Source: Methylovorus glucosotrophus (lineage in GTDB: Bacteria > Pseudomonadota > Gammaproteobacteria > Burkholderiales > Methylophilaceae). Taken from it: a DNA stretch of 64,000 bases. Under the pieces are notes generated by a model that saw only the letters and a program-made list of their open reading frames with translations, searched no databases and was not told the DNA's origin. Positions 33,700-42,169 of this stretch are shown here, piece by piece; the stretch's first letter is position 1; each line of letters opens with the position of its first letter. A program made the translations under genes and the position numbers. The stretch is from assembly GCF_009858335.1 (NCBI RefSeq), contig NZ_VMSE01000001.1, positions 372,001 through 436,000 on the forward strand, written 5' to 3'.

Positions 33700-35571
33700 T
33701 TACAGACTGAACACGTTCAGTGCACCGCCGCCAGGAGCAGCGTTGTACTTGGTCAGTTCCTTGTAACCACCCGCTGCACCCAGTGCGTCGGAGTCGTTAT
33801 CCAGGCCCAGGTTCATCGCAACACCAGCCCAACCGCCGATACCGGACAGTACGCCAACGTATTGCTTGCCCTTGTTGCTGTAGGTGAAGGCATTGCCGAT
33901 CACGCCAGAACCAACTTGGAACTTCCACAACAGCTTGCCGGTTTGTGCATCCACTGCCTTGAAGTCACGTTCCAGAGTGCCGTAGAACACGAGGTCAGAA
34001 GCTGTTGCCAGTACGCCGCCCCATGAGGAGAACTTCTCCTTGTTGTACCAGACGGCCTTGCCCTTCAATGGATCCCAGGCTTCGAAACCGCCCATTACGC
34101 CATCAGGACCAGCAAACATGGTCAGGCTTGCACCCACCCATGGCTGACCAGCCACATACTTGGATTCCACTGGCTCGTAAGTCATGCAAACGTGGTTCAG
34201 TGGGATGTACATCAGACCAGTCCGTGGCGAGTAAGCCATAGGCTGTTGGTCCTTGACACCCAGCGCGGCTGGGCAGATACCCTTGGCGTTGTAGTCTTCG
34301 TGTGTGGAGTAGCGCGCATCCTTTTGTGGCACGCCAGACTTCAGGTCAACCTTGGTTGCCCAGTTGATGAAGGGGTGAGCCTTCTCAGCCACCAGCAGGG
34401 TGCCGTTGGTGCGGTCCAGGGTGTAGTTGAAGCCGTTACGGTCAGTGTGGAAAGCGTACTTCTTGTCGCCCTTGTCGAACAGCACGATTTCGTTGATGCC
34501 GTCATAGTCCCACTCGTCGTGAGGGGTCATCTGATAGCCCCACTTGGCGATGCCGGTATTCAAGTCACGTGCGAACAGCGTCATGGACCACTTGTTGTCA
34601 CCAGGACGTACGTCAGGGTTCCAGACGGATGGGTTACCAGTACCGTAGTACACGTAATTCAGTTTTGGATCATAGGAGAACCAGCCCCATACGGAACCGC
34701 CGCCGTGTTCCCAGCCATTCTTGGTGGCTTGTGGCTTCAGCCAGGTGCGGGTGCCCAGTTCTTTTTCAGGGTACTTCAGCTGGTCCTTGGTCAGTGCCTT
34801 GAACGAGCCACCTTCCTTGTTACCACCATTCACGTCCTGGTAAACAGACAGCGCGTTGTAGTGCGGGTTAGCCTTGTTGAAGTCTTCGCCGATCAGCACT
34901 TCGCTGTCAGGACCTGTGGAGTAAGCTTTCCAGGCTAGCGAACCATCTTTCAGGTTGTAAGCGGCCAGGAAGCAGCGCACGCCGAATTCGCCACCAGAGC
35001 AACCGGTCAGCACTTTATCCTTGAAGACGTGAGGTGCGTTGGTGTTGCTGGCGCCCAGCTTGGGGTCTGTGTTCTTTACGTCCCAGATCTTGGCGCCGGT
35101 CTTGGCATCCAGGGCAACCAGCATGCCGTCATTCTGTTGCAGGAAAATCTTGCCATCGCCAAATCCCAGGCCGCGGCTGACGTTATCGCAGCACAGAACA
35201 GCTTGTACGGATGGGTCTTGCTTGGGGAAGTAAGTCCAGAGAATCTTCTGGTTGTCGTTCAGGTCCAGCGCGTAAACGTTGTTCGGGAACGCAGTGTGCA
35301 CATACATCACACCATTGATCACCAGTGGGGAACCTTCGTGACCACGGTTAACACCGGTGGAGAAAGTCCATGCGGATTTCAGGCTCTTAATGTTGGATTT
35401 GTTGATCTGGTTCAGCGTGCTGTAGCCTTGGCCATTGTACTGACCACGTGGGCCAGCCCAGTTGGCAGGGTTAGCCATTGCGGCTTCCTGGTCGGCTGCA
35501 GCAAATGCCATCATGGGCAGGGCAACGGTCATACCGACCACGGCGCCCAGTGCCAATTTCATCTTGCTCAT
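33700..35571 (-). CDS. xoxF: XoxF-type lanthanide-dependent methanol dehydrogenase
   Basis: 623 residues from ATG 35571 (GGAG nine bases upstream). Signal peptide about 1-25 (MAFA|AAD). PQQ beta-propeller repeats with tryptophan-docking motifs (for example [20 protein letters not shown]). The adjacent-cysteine disulfide is at 127-128 (LCCDN). The active site has D355 and, two residues later, D357 (DEWDYDG), the extra Asp that marks Ln3+-binding XoxF; MxaF has Ala there. Periplasmic oxidation of methanol. No cytochrome (xoxG) or xoxJ gene is adjacent. Codon use looks strongly biased, as expected for a highly expressed gene. It faces a degenerate MocR regulator across a repeat-rich 475 bp. Confidence 0.97.
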   Translation of the reverse strand: MSKMKLALGAVVGMTVALPMMAFAAADQEAAMANPANWAGPRGQYNGQGYSTLNQINKSNIKSLKSAWTFSTGVNRGHEGSPLVINGVMYVHTAFPNNVYALDLNDNQKILWTYFPKQDPSVQAVLCCDNVSRGLGFGDGKIFLQQNDGMLVALDAKTGAKIWDVKNTDPKLGASNTNAPHVFKDKVLTGCSGGEFGVRCFLAAYNLKDGSLAWKAYSTGPDSEVLIGEDFNKANPHYNALSVYQDVNGGNKEGGSFKALTKDQLKYPEKELGTRTWLKPQATKNGWEHGGGSVWGWFSYDPKLNYVYYGTGNPSVWNPDVRPGDNKWSMTLFARDLNTGIAKWGYQMTPHDEWDYDGINEIVLFDKGDKKYAFHTDRNGFNYTLDRTNGTLLVAEKAHPFINWATKVDLKSGVPQKDARYSTHEDYNAKGICPAALGVKDQQPMAYSPRTGLMYIPLNHVCMTYEPVESKYVAGQPWVGASLTMFAGPDGVMGGFEAWDPLKGKAVWYNKEKFSSWGGVLATASDLVFYGTLERDFKAVDAQTGKLLWKFQVGSGVIGNAFTYSNKGKQYVGVLSGIGGWAGVAMNLGLDNDSDALGAAGGYKELTKYNAAPGGGALNVFSL

Positions 35572-35644
35572 CTTTAAAATCTCCATTGTTTAAGTCTTGC
35601 GCCACCATAGCTGGGGTAACGGGGTTGAGCCCCTTTTTCTGACC

Positions 35645-35675
35645 AAACCTTAATATGTAACGAGAATTAAGGTTT
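35645..35675. promoter_or_regulatory. candidate xoxF operator, 10-bp inverted repeat
   Basis: AAACCTTAAT and its exact reverse complement ATTAAGGTTT with an 11-bp spacer, so half-site centres are 21 bp (two helical turns) apart. It is 73 bp before the xoxF ATG, where a promoter should be, so binding could block or stimulate transcription. Confidence 0.65.
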
Positions 35676-35753
35676 GAAGCGAAGGACTGTAACGAAACGT
35701 AAATTGGATGGCGTGAGCCAGATGAAATAACTTTTGGGGTCCACATGGTCCAG

Positions 35754-35769
35754 TGTGATATTAATCACA
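35754..35769. promoter_or_regulatory. CRP/FNR-family-like binding site
   Basis: TGTGA-N6-TCACA, an exact match to the CRP consensus half-sites, 182 bp before xoxF and 277 bp before the regulator gene. The distance is long for direct activation. Which family member would bind is unknown. Confidence 0.5.
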
Positions 35770-35900
35770 TGGGCCAGGTGCAGTGAATAGGTGGCAGCAT
35801 GCTGCATCTCACGAAGAGTGATTGCCTTGGCAGGGCGATCAGGCGGGCTTGAGCGCGGTTGACATGCCGAACTACATGCAAAAACGGCAGTCACAACAAG

Positions 35901-35938
35901 TACAAATTGTAACATTTGATATACAAATTGCTACATTT
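35901..35938. repeat. two 17-bp direct repeats upstream of the MocR-like gene
   Basis: TACAAATTGTAACATTT and TACAAATTGCTACATTT (15 of 17 identical) start 21 bp apart, that is, on the same face of the helix. Each also contains a CAAAT/ATTT(G) dyad. They lie 108 bp before the regulator's ATG; MocR proteins often bind such paired sites to control themselves and the divergent gene. Confidence 0.65.
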
Positions 35939-36046
35939 AAAACAGCGGCCAATGAGCGACAATTCATAAGCTGACTTCACAATGAAATGTTCCATGCTGG
36001 ATGTTGTAAATCTGATCATTCCTGATCACCTCAAGGTGCAAAAGGC

Positions 36047-37543
36047 ATGCCCCGCATGATGCCATCCGTTGCCCCGGAAATGCGGCGCACCTGGAACCTG
36101 AATATAGACTTCAGGCCCTTTGAGCCAGGTACCGCGCTGTATCTGCAGATTGCTGAGCAGATCATCGAAAAAATCCGCCAGGGCCGCTTGCCGCCCCGAA
36201 CGGTCATGCCCGGTAGTCGCGAGCTGGCTGCCATGCTGAACGTCAATCGCAAAACCATTGTGCTTTCTTACGATGAACTGATTGCACAAGGCTGGCTCAC
36301 CACCCAGCATCGCCGCGGCACCTTTGTTTCCGAGGCGCTTCCATACCCTGCCAAAACCCAGCTGCTGGAAGTGCCTGAGCAAGATCTGGCGTTTTCATCC
36401 CATGGCCAGGCCATGACCACCTTACCAACGCAAAAGTACATGCTGCTGTTGAGTGAGGGCTTGCCAGACAAACGCGTAATTCCCTATGACAAATATATCC
36501 GGGCCTCCAAACGGGCCATGGCAAAAGTCGCGCGCACTGCCACGATGGATACACCCGATTACAAAGGGCAGCCCATCTTCCGGGAGGCTGTCGCCTCCCT
36601 GTTGCATGAGGAATGTGGATTCAATGTTGGCATTGAGCATCTTTGCCTGACACGCGGTTTGCAACAGAGCATCTATATCAGTGCGCGCGCACTTATCTCG
36701 CCAGGTGATTACGTCATTTTTGAGCGATGGTGCCCATCCGAGGCACTCAGTGTCTTCGAGTCATTGGGTGCGCGTATTCTGTTCGCCGATATGGATGGCG
36801 CCGGTGTAAGGGATGACGATGTCGAAATGCTGTGCCGACACCATCCGGTCAAGGCCATTTTCGTGACGCATCAGGTGCAGTACCCCACCACAGTCTCTCT
36901 GCCGGTTTCGCGACGCAAGCGCCTACTCAGATTGGCTGAGGAACTCAATTTTCACATCCTCGCGGCGGATTACTCCCAGCAACTCTATTTCAATCGACCC
37001 GCCATGGCGCCAGTGGCGACGGGCAATATGCGCAAGCGCATCATCTACATAGGCGCATTGCCCAGCATCCTGCCTGCAGACAGGCAAGTCGGCTATATTG
37101 CCAATACTCCCCAGTTTATTGATAAATGTGCGCGCCAACGTCAGTTGATGGGCCAAGTGGATGATCCCGTCAGTCAATCCGCAATCACCGAGCTTATCCA
37201 GACCGGGGAGTTTCATCGTACTGCGCGTCGTGCCTCGCGCATCTACAACCTTCGCCGACTCAATACGGCAAATTTGCTGGCAGAGCAGCTGGATGATCTG
37301 GTGTCGTTTCATATGCCAGAGGCCGGCCTGTTTTTCTGGCTGACCCTGAAAACACCTGTCCCGGTTCAGGAGTTGATTGATAAAGCCGAGCAAGCGGGCA
37401 TTCAGCTGATCCAGCATATCCACTATGCCGGTGATAGCGGCAGAGTGCCAGGTTTGCTGCTTGGATATTCACATCTGGATGATTTTCAAATGAAAGAACT
37501 TATCCAGAAAATCAAACAAATTCTGGTTCCCTTTGGTGAGTGA
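36047..37543 (+). CDS. MocR/GntR-type regulator with degenerate aminotransferase domain
   Basis: 498 residues. N-terminal GntR winged helix (about 20-95: ALYLQIAEQIIEKIRQG, MPGSRELAAMLNVNRKTIVLSYDEL) followed by a fold-type I aminotransferase-like domain (about 130-498). The domain keeps THQVQYPTT and ADY, but where normal MocR proteins have SK-T-L with the PLP-binding lysine, this one has GALPSILPADRQVGY: S340 stands at the lysine position. So it probably cannot form the internal aldimine. It is divergent from xoxF and the likely regulator of it. Start at 36047 is supported by AAGG at ten bases; ATG 36056 is an alternative. Confidence 0.85.
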   Translation: MPRMMPSVAPEMRRTWNLNIDFRPFEPGTALYLQIAEQIIEKIRQGRLPPRTVMPGSRELAAMLNVNRKTIVLSYDELIAQGWLTTQHRRGTFVSEALPYPAKTQLLEVPEQDLAFSSHGQAMTTLPTQKYMLLLSEGLPDKRVIPYDKYIRASKRAMAKVARTATMDTPDYKGQPIFREAVASLLHEECGFNVGIEHLCLTRGLQQSIYISARALISPGDYVIFERWCPSEALSVFESLGARILFADMDGAGVRDDDVEMLCRHHPVKAIFVTHQVQYPTTVSLPVSRRKRLLRLAEELNFHILAADYSQQLYFNRPAMAPVATGNMRKRIIYIGALPSILPADRQVGYIANTPQFIDKCARQRQLMGQVDDPVSQSAITELIQTGEFHRTARRASRIYNLRRLNTANLLAEQLDDLVSFHMPEAGLFFWLTLKTPVPVQELIDKAEQAGIQLIQHIHYAGDSGRVPGLLLGYSHLDDFQMKELIQKIKQILVPFGE

Positions 37544-38071
37544 TTTAGGTCACTAAAAAACAAGAAACTACCCCTCCTGAAAGATGGCTGAAAACAGCCA
37601 CTTCCTTACGGCTGAAAAAACGCTCCTCAGCAAAAAAATATACATACAGTCGCCGTCAATTTTTTCACTGGCAAAAAAAGCCATTTTTTATTCCTTCGCC
37701 TCATTTTCAGCTTTTCTTCTTCCTGCGTTTTCTGATGAATGCCATTTGTGCATTGAATCTAATTAAATTAATTAAAATCATCATGTTGTAAGTTTATTCT
37801 CATTTCATTTTTGAGAGATTTTAACTAACTGATCAACCCGATGAGTAAAGTTGGGTTTCAGAATTGTGACAGTCTAAAAATGCTCGAACAGTGAGCACTC
37901 AGCCGTGTTTTCGGATGCGGAAAGTAAGCGAGTAATCACGGTGTATCACCCCCTCTGCCAAGCCCATTTTTCTTAAATTTCCATCCGCCACATTGCCCCT
38001 TGGGGCTATTTATCCTGTTTTTGTATCTGGGAATACTCCGCATCGTAAATAAATCCCTCCGGAGTGTTCAT
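37544..38071. other. AT-rich intergenic stretch before the DUF11 gene
   Basis: About 530 bp, clearly more AT-rich than the surroundings, with runs of A and T. No gene accepted. Near its right end is the promoter element shared with the histidine-kinase gene (37995-38006 core). Confidence 0.5.
37988..38017 (+). promoter_or_regulatory. shared promoter element, copy A (DUF11 gene)
   Basis: TTGCCCCTTGGGGCTATTTA with flanking similarity (CCACA before, TCCTG after). The dyad GCCCC-TT-GGGGC is followed by a -10-like TATTTA. The GGGG edge is 66 bases before the ATG at 38072. Copy B sits at exactly the same distance before the histidine-kinase gene. Confidence 0.6.
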
Positions 38072-38608
38072 ATGAAATCCAGATTATTAGTAGCAGTTCT
38101 ATGCATGTTGGCAGTACAGGTGTCATTCGCTGAGGCGCCAGTCTCAGCTGCTACCGCATCTCAACAAGCCGTGACCGTTAATCTCATCCAGAACAAAGTC
38201 ATCAAGGATGAAAAAGGCATCGAGAAGCGCATCGAGGCCTCCTCTGTAAAACCCAATGACGTTATTGAGTACCGCGTTACTTACAAGAACGTCACAGACA
38301 AGCCAGTTAAAGGTTTGATCGCCAATCTCCCCATTCCTGATGGCCTTGAATATCAGGCCAGCAGCGCAAAACCATCACGCAATGCAGTCGTGGCTGCAGA
38401 AGACGCAACATACAGCCGCGAGCCCCTGGCAAAAAAACAATCTGATGGGACCACCAAATTGGTCCCCTATAACGAATACCGTCACGTCCGCTGGGACCTT
38501 GGCACCCTGGCACCTGGCGCTTCGGTTGAAGTCGTCGCACGTGCCAAGGTCGAGGCATTTTCTGCCAAGACTCCGGCATTGGCGGCGGTGAAGTCCACTG
38601 CAAAGTGA
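38072..38608 (+). CDS. secreted DUF11-domain protein
   Basis: 178 residues from ATG 38072 (CGGAG upstream). Signal peptide about 1-20 (VSFA|EAP). The mature part has a DUF11/conserved-repeat beta-sandwich pattern (VKPNDVIEYRVTYKNVTDKPVKGLIANLPIPDG, split for length; about residues 55-90) and RWDLGTLAPGASVEVVARAKV near the end. DUF11 domains occur in surface and adhesion proteins. It has its own promoter, of the same kind as the histidine kinase gene, and converges on the receiver gene. Confidence 0.82.
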   Translation: MKSRLLVAVLCMLAVQVSFAEAPVSAATASQQAVTVNLIQNKVIKDEKGIEKRIEASSVKPNDVIEYRVTYKNVTDKPVKGLIANLPIPDGLEYQASSAKPSRNAVVAAEDATYSREPLAKKQSDGTTKLVPYNEYRHVRWDLGTLAPGASVEVVARAKVEAFSAKTPALAAVKSTAK

Positions 38609-38666
38609 TGCTTGGAAGGGCATTCAAGCGATGGCAATTGTTCGTGTAATCCGTTCTGGCATCTCT

Positions 38667-39128
38667 TCAGTAGCCGAACTCATCTTTAACCACTTTGGGA
38701 GAAATTAAAGTGAAAACTGTAAGCCTACCAAGGATTTCTGGAAAAATTCCAGGCAAGGCCTCTTCCAGTTTTTTTGCATCCAGCGGTTTAATCAGGAAGT
38801 CAATCGCTCCTTTTCGAAATCCGCTGGCCACTTCGTGCACATCGCTGGCACCGCTGATTAAAATCAAAGGGAGATGAATGTTGGTGTCGTGCAGCGCGTC
38901 CTGCAGTTCTAGCCCCGTCATTCCGCTCATCTGGTTGTCGCAAATGATGCAAGAAGGAGAAGTGAAAAGCTCTTCTCTTTGTTTAATGAAATTGATTACC
39001 CCGATGGCAGAATCAAACACGTGACAGTTGTATCCCGTGAGTGTGAGAAAGCGCGAGATGGATGTGTTAAATGCTGGATCGTCATCAATGATGATGACAT
39101 TTTTGCTATTAGTGTTAATAGATTCCAT
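38667..39128 (-). CDS. stand-alone receiver-domain response regulator
   Basis: 153 residues. CheY/FixJ-type receiver: acidic pair in IIIDDDP (14-16 region), phospho-acceptor D64 in CIICDNQMSG, S92 in LISGAS and K114 in FLIKPLD. After about residue 125 there are only some 25 residues and no DNA-binding domain, so output must be through a partner protein. It lies 48 bp after the histidine kinase gene and is surely its partner. Confidence 0.92.
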   Translation of the reverse strand: MESINTNSKNVIIIDDDPAFNTSISRFLTLTGYNCHVFDSAIGVINFIKQREELFTSPSCIICDNQMSGMTGLELQDALHDTNIHLPLILISGASDVHEVASGFRKGAIDFLIKPLDAKKLEEALPGIFPEILGRLTVFTLISPKVVKDEFGY

Positions 39129-39176
39129 ATTGATACATACTTTCCCGTTTAATTATTCTTAAAAATGGATGTATTG

Positions 39177-40577
39177 CTATACGCTAATCTGCTTATTGAA
39201 TCGTATGGTGACTTTTGCTCCTCCTTCCTCATTGTTCGTAAATTGAATGTCACCGCCGTGCTCCAGGATGATGGATTTGGAAATAGCCAGCCCCAGGCCT
39301 AATCCATTTTCCTTGGTGGTGAGATACGCCGTCCCCGCCGCGCTTGGGTCTGAAAAGCCCGGCCCGGTATCTCGTATTTCTATGCATGGTTGTTGATCCT
39401 CTATCCCCGCGCTCACATACACCAACCTTGTGCTAGAGGTTTTGCAGGCATCAATACTATTGCGGTAAAGATTGATCAACACCTGGGTAAGGGGGACGGA
39501 ATCGCCCAATACCATGATGCGCTTGGGCGAGATGCTGAACAGGAAATCCACATCCGACTTCTTTGCATAGGCGGAGATCAGCTCATAAGCAGACGCGATC
39601 AGTTCCACTAAATCCACCTGGGTGGGCGTGGTAGCCGTTGGTTTGATAAATGAACGGATATTGCTGAGGATGCGCGATGCAACTTGCGCCGAGAGGGTGA
39701 TGCGTTTGGCGGCAGAGACAATATCCGGGTCTGGATGGGTTGATTGAAGCAGCAGGCGTTCTGTCAGCTGGGCTTCGAGCAGGATGGTGGACACTGGCTG
39801 GCTGATTTCATGGGCGAGGTAAGGTGTTAGCTCGGACAGGATCTTTTGCCGGTCTGAGCGCGCAATTTGGGAAAGCAGCATGTTTTTTTCCGGGGAGTTC
39901 CCGGTGGAGAGGTCATGGGGGAGGGCTTTGGCTGTCGCAGCATTGGCCGAGTGGAGCTCAAAAAACATGACCAGGTATACGAACTGGCTGATCACGGCTG
40001 ATAACAGCAATCCGCACAAGACAATATGCTCATGTGTAAGTGTGTAAAACGCATTGGCATGCAGGCCCTCCAGGCTGGAAAGCTGCAACATGCCCAGCAA
40101 GGCCGGGATGTAGGTATAGGCTAGCCACTTTGCACTCTGGACGTTTTTTTGCTTGTAAATGCTGAAGGCAAGAAAGGATAGGTAGCAAAGCCAGCTTGCG
40201 TACACAAACTGAATAAAGGCAATAATGAGTGCACCCTCACCATATTGACGCGTCAATTCGAAGCATGGATAAACCGCGATGGAAAAAAACAGGGGAATTT
40301 TTATGTCCATTTTTTTGCCAAGCTCCATCTGCAGTGCCTGGGCGCAAAAAATAAAAGCCACATTGATCACAAGAAACCCGATTCTCGACTCCACTCCTCC
40401 AGCGGTATCGTGTATCCCTATTGCCAGCAGCAGCCCGGCAAGTATCCATTGCCCCAGGCACCAGCAGTGAGTGCCTGCGGTGCGTCTATTCCCCATCAAT
40501 GCCCACATGACAATAGGGAGCAGGTAATTTGCAATCGACGTTAATAACAAATCAAAGTGTGCAGGATCGTGGTGCAT
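39177..40577 (-). CDS. membrane sensor histidine kinase
   Basis: 466 residues. Six or so membrane helices form the N-terminal sensor (about 8-207) without a periplasmic domain. The kinase core has the H-box LAHEISQPVS with H256, an N-box LYRNSIDACK, and G boxes DTGPGFSDP and GLGLGLAIS, near the C-terminus. The HEISQP pattern is of the FixL/DctB-like class. Operon with the receiver gene. Its promoter carries copy B of a dyad element at 66 bases before the ATG. Confidence 0.92.
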   Translation of the reverse strand: MHHDPAHFDLLLTSIANYLLPIVMWALMGNRRTAGTHCWCLGQWILAGLLLAIGIHDTAGGVESRIGFLVINVAFIFCAQALQMELGKKMDIKIPLFFSIAVYPCFELTRQYGEGALIIAFIQFVYASWLCYLSFLAFSIYKQKNVQSAKWLAYTYIPALLGMLQLSSLEGLHANAFYTLTHEHIVLCGLLLSAVISQFVYLVMFFELHSANAATAKALPHDLSTGNSPEKNMLLSQIARSDRQKILSELTPYLAHEISQPVSTILLEAQLTERLLLQSTHPDPDIVSAAKRITLSAQVASRILSNIRSFIKPTATTPTQVDLVELIASAYELISAYAKKSDVDFLFSISPKRIMVLGDSVPLTQVLINLYRNSIDACKTSSTRLVYVSAGIEDQQPCIEIRDTGPGFSDPSAAGTAYLTTKENGLGLGLAISKSIILEHGGDIQFTNNEEGGAKVTIRFNKQISV

Positions 40578-41188
40578 GGTAGCCCAGGGATTTTTATTCT
40601 TGAGTTCTTGAACATTAGATGGGTCTGCCCTGCAGGGTAATATCCCCTTGGGGCAGTGTTGGTGTTAAAGCAAGAATTATTCTCCTTTAATTGTTTTTAC
40701 TGAGTGATTTATTGTGTAAAGCTGATTAAATATTTCGCACATTGACTTCTCCCATTGTTAATTTTAAGTCGAGTAATAATGTAGATTATTTTGGTAATAA
40801 TTCTACGGAAATTCTCCTTAATGACTTTCTTCAATATATCTATATCTTGACAATATCTTTTTGAAATTTAGTGAACAAATTTTGATGCATAAAATACCTA
40901 TTCAACTATGGTGGGGAAGTTATTTGTGAAGTTTATATTTCAGGAAATCCGTGCTTCATCAATCTTGAGCAAAATGTGCTGGCGAGCTATTTAATAAAAT
41001 TTAATTTTTAGTCATTTCCCGCTGCGAATATTGCTAACGATGGTGGGTTCAACGGTTTTTTTTTGCGAGTGATGCGTCAGGGGATATTTAGTGTGTGGCG
41101 TTGGCTTAAGCGAGAGCTCGTTAAGCGCAGTGGATGCGGGCGGTCAGGCTGGCGCAGTTTTGCAACTCCACCAGCCCTATGTTTGTTG
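40578..41188. other. AT-rich intergenic stretch before lipA
   Basis: About 610 bp, markedly AT-rich from about 40660 to 41060. Left end holds the kinase promoter (dyad copy B) and a CCCTGCAGGG palindrome at 40628-40637. A TTGACA at about 40846 has no fitting -10. A 28-codon reading frame starting near 40906 was judged unsupported. Confidence 0.5.
40632..40661 (-). promoter_or_regulatory. shared promoter element, copy B (histidine kinase gene)
   Basis: Read leftward: CACTGCCCCAAGGGGATATT, closely matching copy A around a CCCC-N2-GGGG dyad (core 40644-40653), again with TATT following and a CCTG after that. The GGGG edge is 66 bases from the ATG at 40577. Confidence 0.6.
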
Positions 41189-42169
41189 TTATACGCCCGC
41201 TGCGTGAGCCTGCTGATCTGCGTGGTAAGAGGAGCGCACCATGGGGCCGCATGCCGCATGGGTAAAGCCCATGGCCAGCGCTTCTTGCTCAAATTGCGCA
41301 AAGCGTTGAGGGGTGACGAAGCGCAATACGGGAAGGTGGTGTGGGCTGGGTTGCAGGTATTGCCCCAGTGTCAGCATGGTTACGCCATGCTTTCTTAAGT
41401 CGCGCATAACTTCGAGGATTTCCTCGTCGGTTTCCCCCAGGCCCAGCATAAGGCCAGACTTGGTTGGGACATTGGGATGTTGTTCGCTGAAGGCTTTGAG
41501 CAGGTCGAGTGAGTTCTGATAGTCCGAGCCTGGGCGTGCCTGTTTGTAAAGCCGTGGCACGGTTTCAAGGTTGTGATTCATCACATCCGGTGGCGCCTGG
41601 GTAAGAATCTCCATGGCACGGTCAAGGCGCCCACGAAAATCCGGTACCAGAATTTCGATCTGGATTGCAGGGGAATAGCGACGTACCGCTTCTATGCAAT
41701 CGACAAAATGCTGCGCGCCGCCATCCTTGAGGTCGTCGCGGTCTACACTGGTGATGACGACATAGCGCAAACGCATCTGCGCGATAGTACGCCCCAGGTT
41801 TTCTGGTTCGTTAACATCTGGCGCAAGTGGCTTGCCGTGTGCAACATCGCAGAACGGGCAGCGGCGCGTGCAGATGTCGCCCAGAATCATGAAGGTGGCA
41901 GTGCCGCCGCTGAAGCATTCCCCTATATTGGGGCAGGATGCCTCTTCGCACACCGTGTGCAGATTGTTCTCGCGCAATACCTGCTTGATCTCCTGAAAGC
42001 GCGCACTGTCCGGCACTTTCATGCGTATCCATTCCGGCTTGCGCATGGCGGGTTGCGGCACAATCTTGATGGGAATACGCGCTGTTTTGGCCGCGCCGGT
42101 TTCCTTGACGCCCGCTACCTTGCGCGGCGGCGTGGCGGGGGGCGGGGTGATTTCCAGGGTATCGCTCAT
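41189..42169 (-). CDS. lipA: lipoyl synthase
   Basis: 326 residues. Radical-SAM enzyme that inserts two sulfurs into octanoyl groups on lipoyl domains. Auxiliary cluster cysteines C74, C79, C85 ([12 protein letters not shown]) and radical-SAM cysteines C100, C104, C107 (CTRRCPFC) are all present, as is the C-terminal RSSYHADQ that supplies the auxiliary serine ligand. ATG overlaps the lipB TGA (ATGA). Its first 45 residues are a variable tail. End of the long mre-dac-lip gene run. Confidence 0.98.
   Translation of the reverse strand: MSDTLEITPPPATPPRKVAGVKETGAAKTARIPIKIVPQPAMRKPEWIRMKVPDSARFQEIKQVLRENNLHTVCEEASCPNIGECFSGGTATFMILGDICTRRCPFCDVAHGKPLAPDVNEPENLGRTIAQMRLRYVVITSVDRDDLKDGGAQHFVDCIEAVRRYSPAIQIEILVPDFRGRLDRAMEILTQAPPDVMNHNLETVPRLYKQARPGSDYQNSLDLLKAFSEQHPNVPTKSGLMLGLGETDEEILEVMRDLRKHGVTMLTLGQYLQPSPHHLPVLRFVTPQRFAQFEQEALAMGFTHAACGPMVRSSYHADQQAHAAGV

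Larger units (their letters stand above)
35572..36046. promoter_or_regulatory. xoxF / MocR divergent control region
   Basis: 475 bp with no gene. From xoxF outward it holds a spaced 10-bp inverted repeat (35645-35675), a CRP/FNR-like dyad (35754-35769), a perfect 12-bp palindrome GCAGCATGCTGC (35794-35805), two 17-bp direct repeats (35901-35938) and a short repeat CTGATCA at 36012 and 36022. The first four are listed separately or in findings. The promoters themselves could not be fixed. Confidence 0.6.

Noticed and set aside
33700..35571. Calcium-type methanol dehydrogenase (MxaF)
   Set aside because: The active-site motif is DYDG with an Asp at the lanthanide position; MxaF has Ala there.
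36047..37543. A working aminotransferase
   Set aside because: The GntR domain is at the N-terminus and the PLP lysine is missing.
40906..40992. A 28-codon frame in the AT-rich gap before lipA
   Set aside because: No ribosome site, no hydrophobic or conserved feature and expected by chance in AT-rich sequence.
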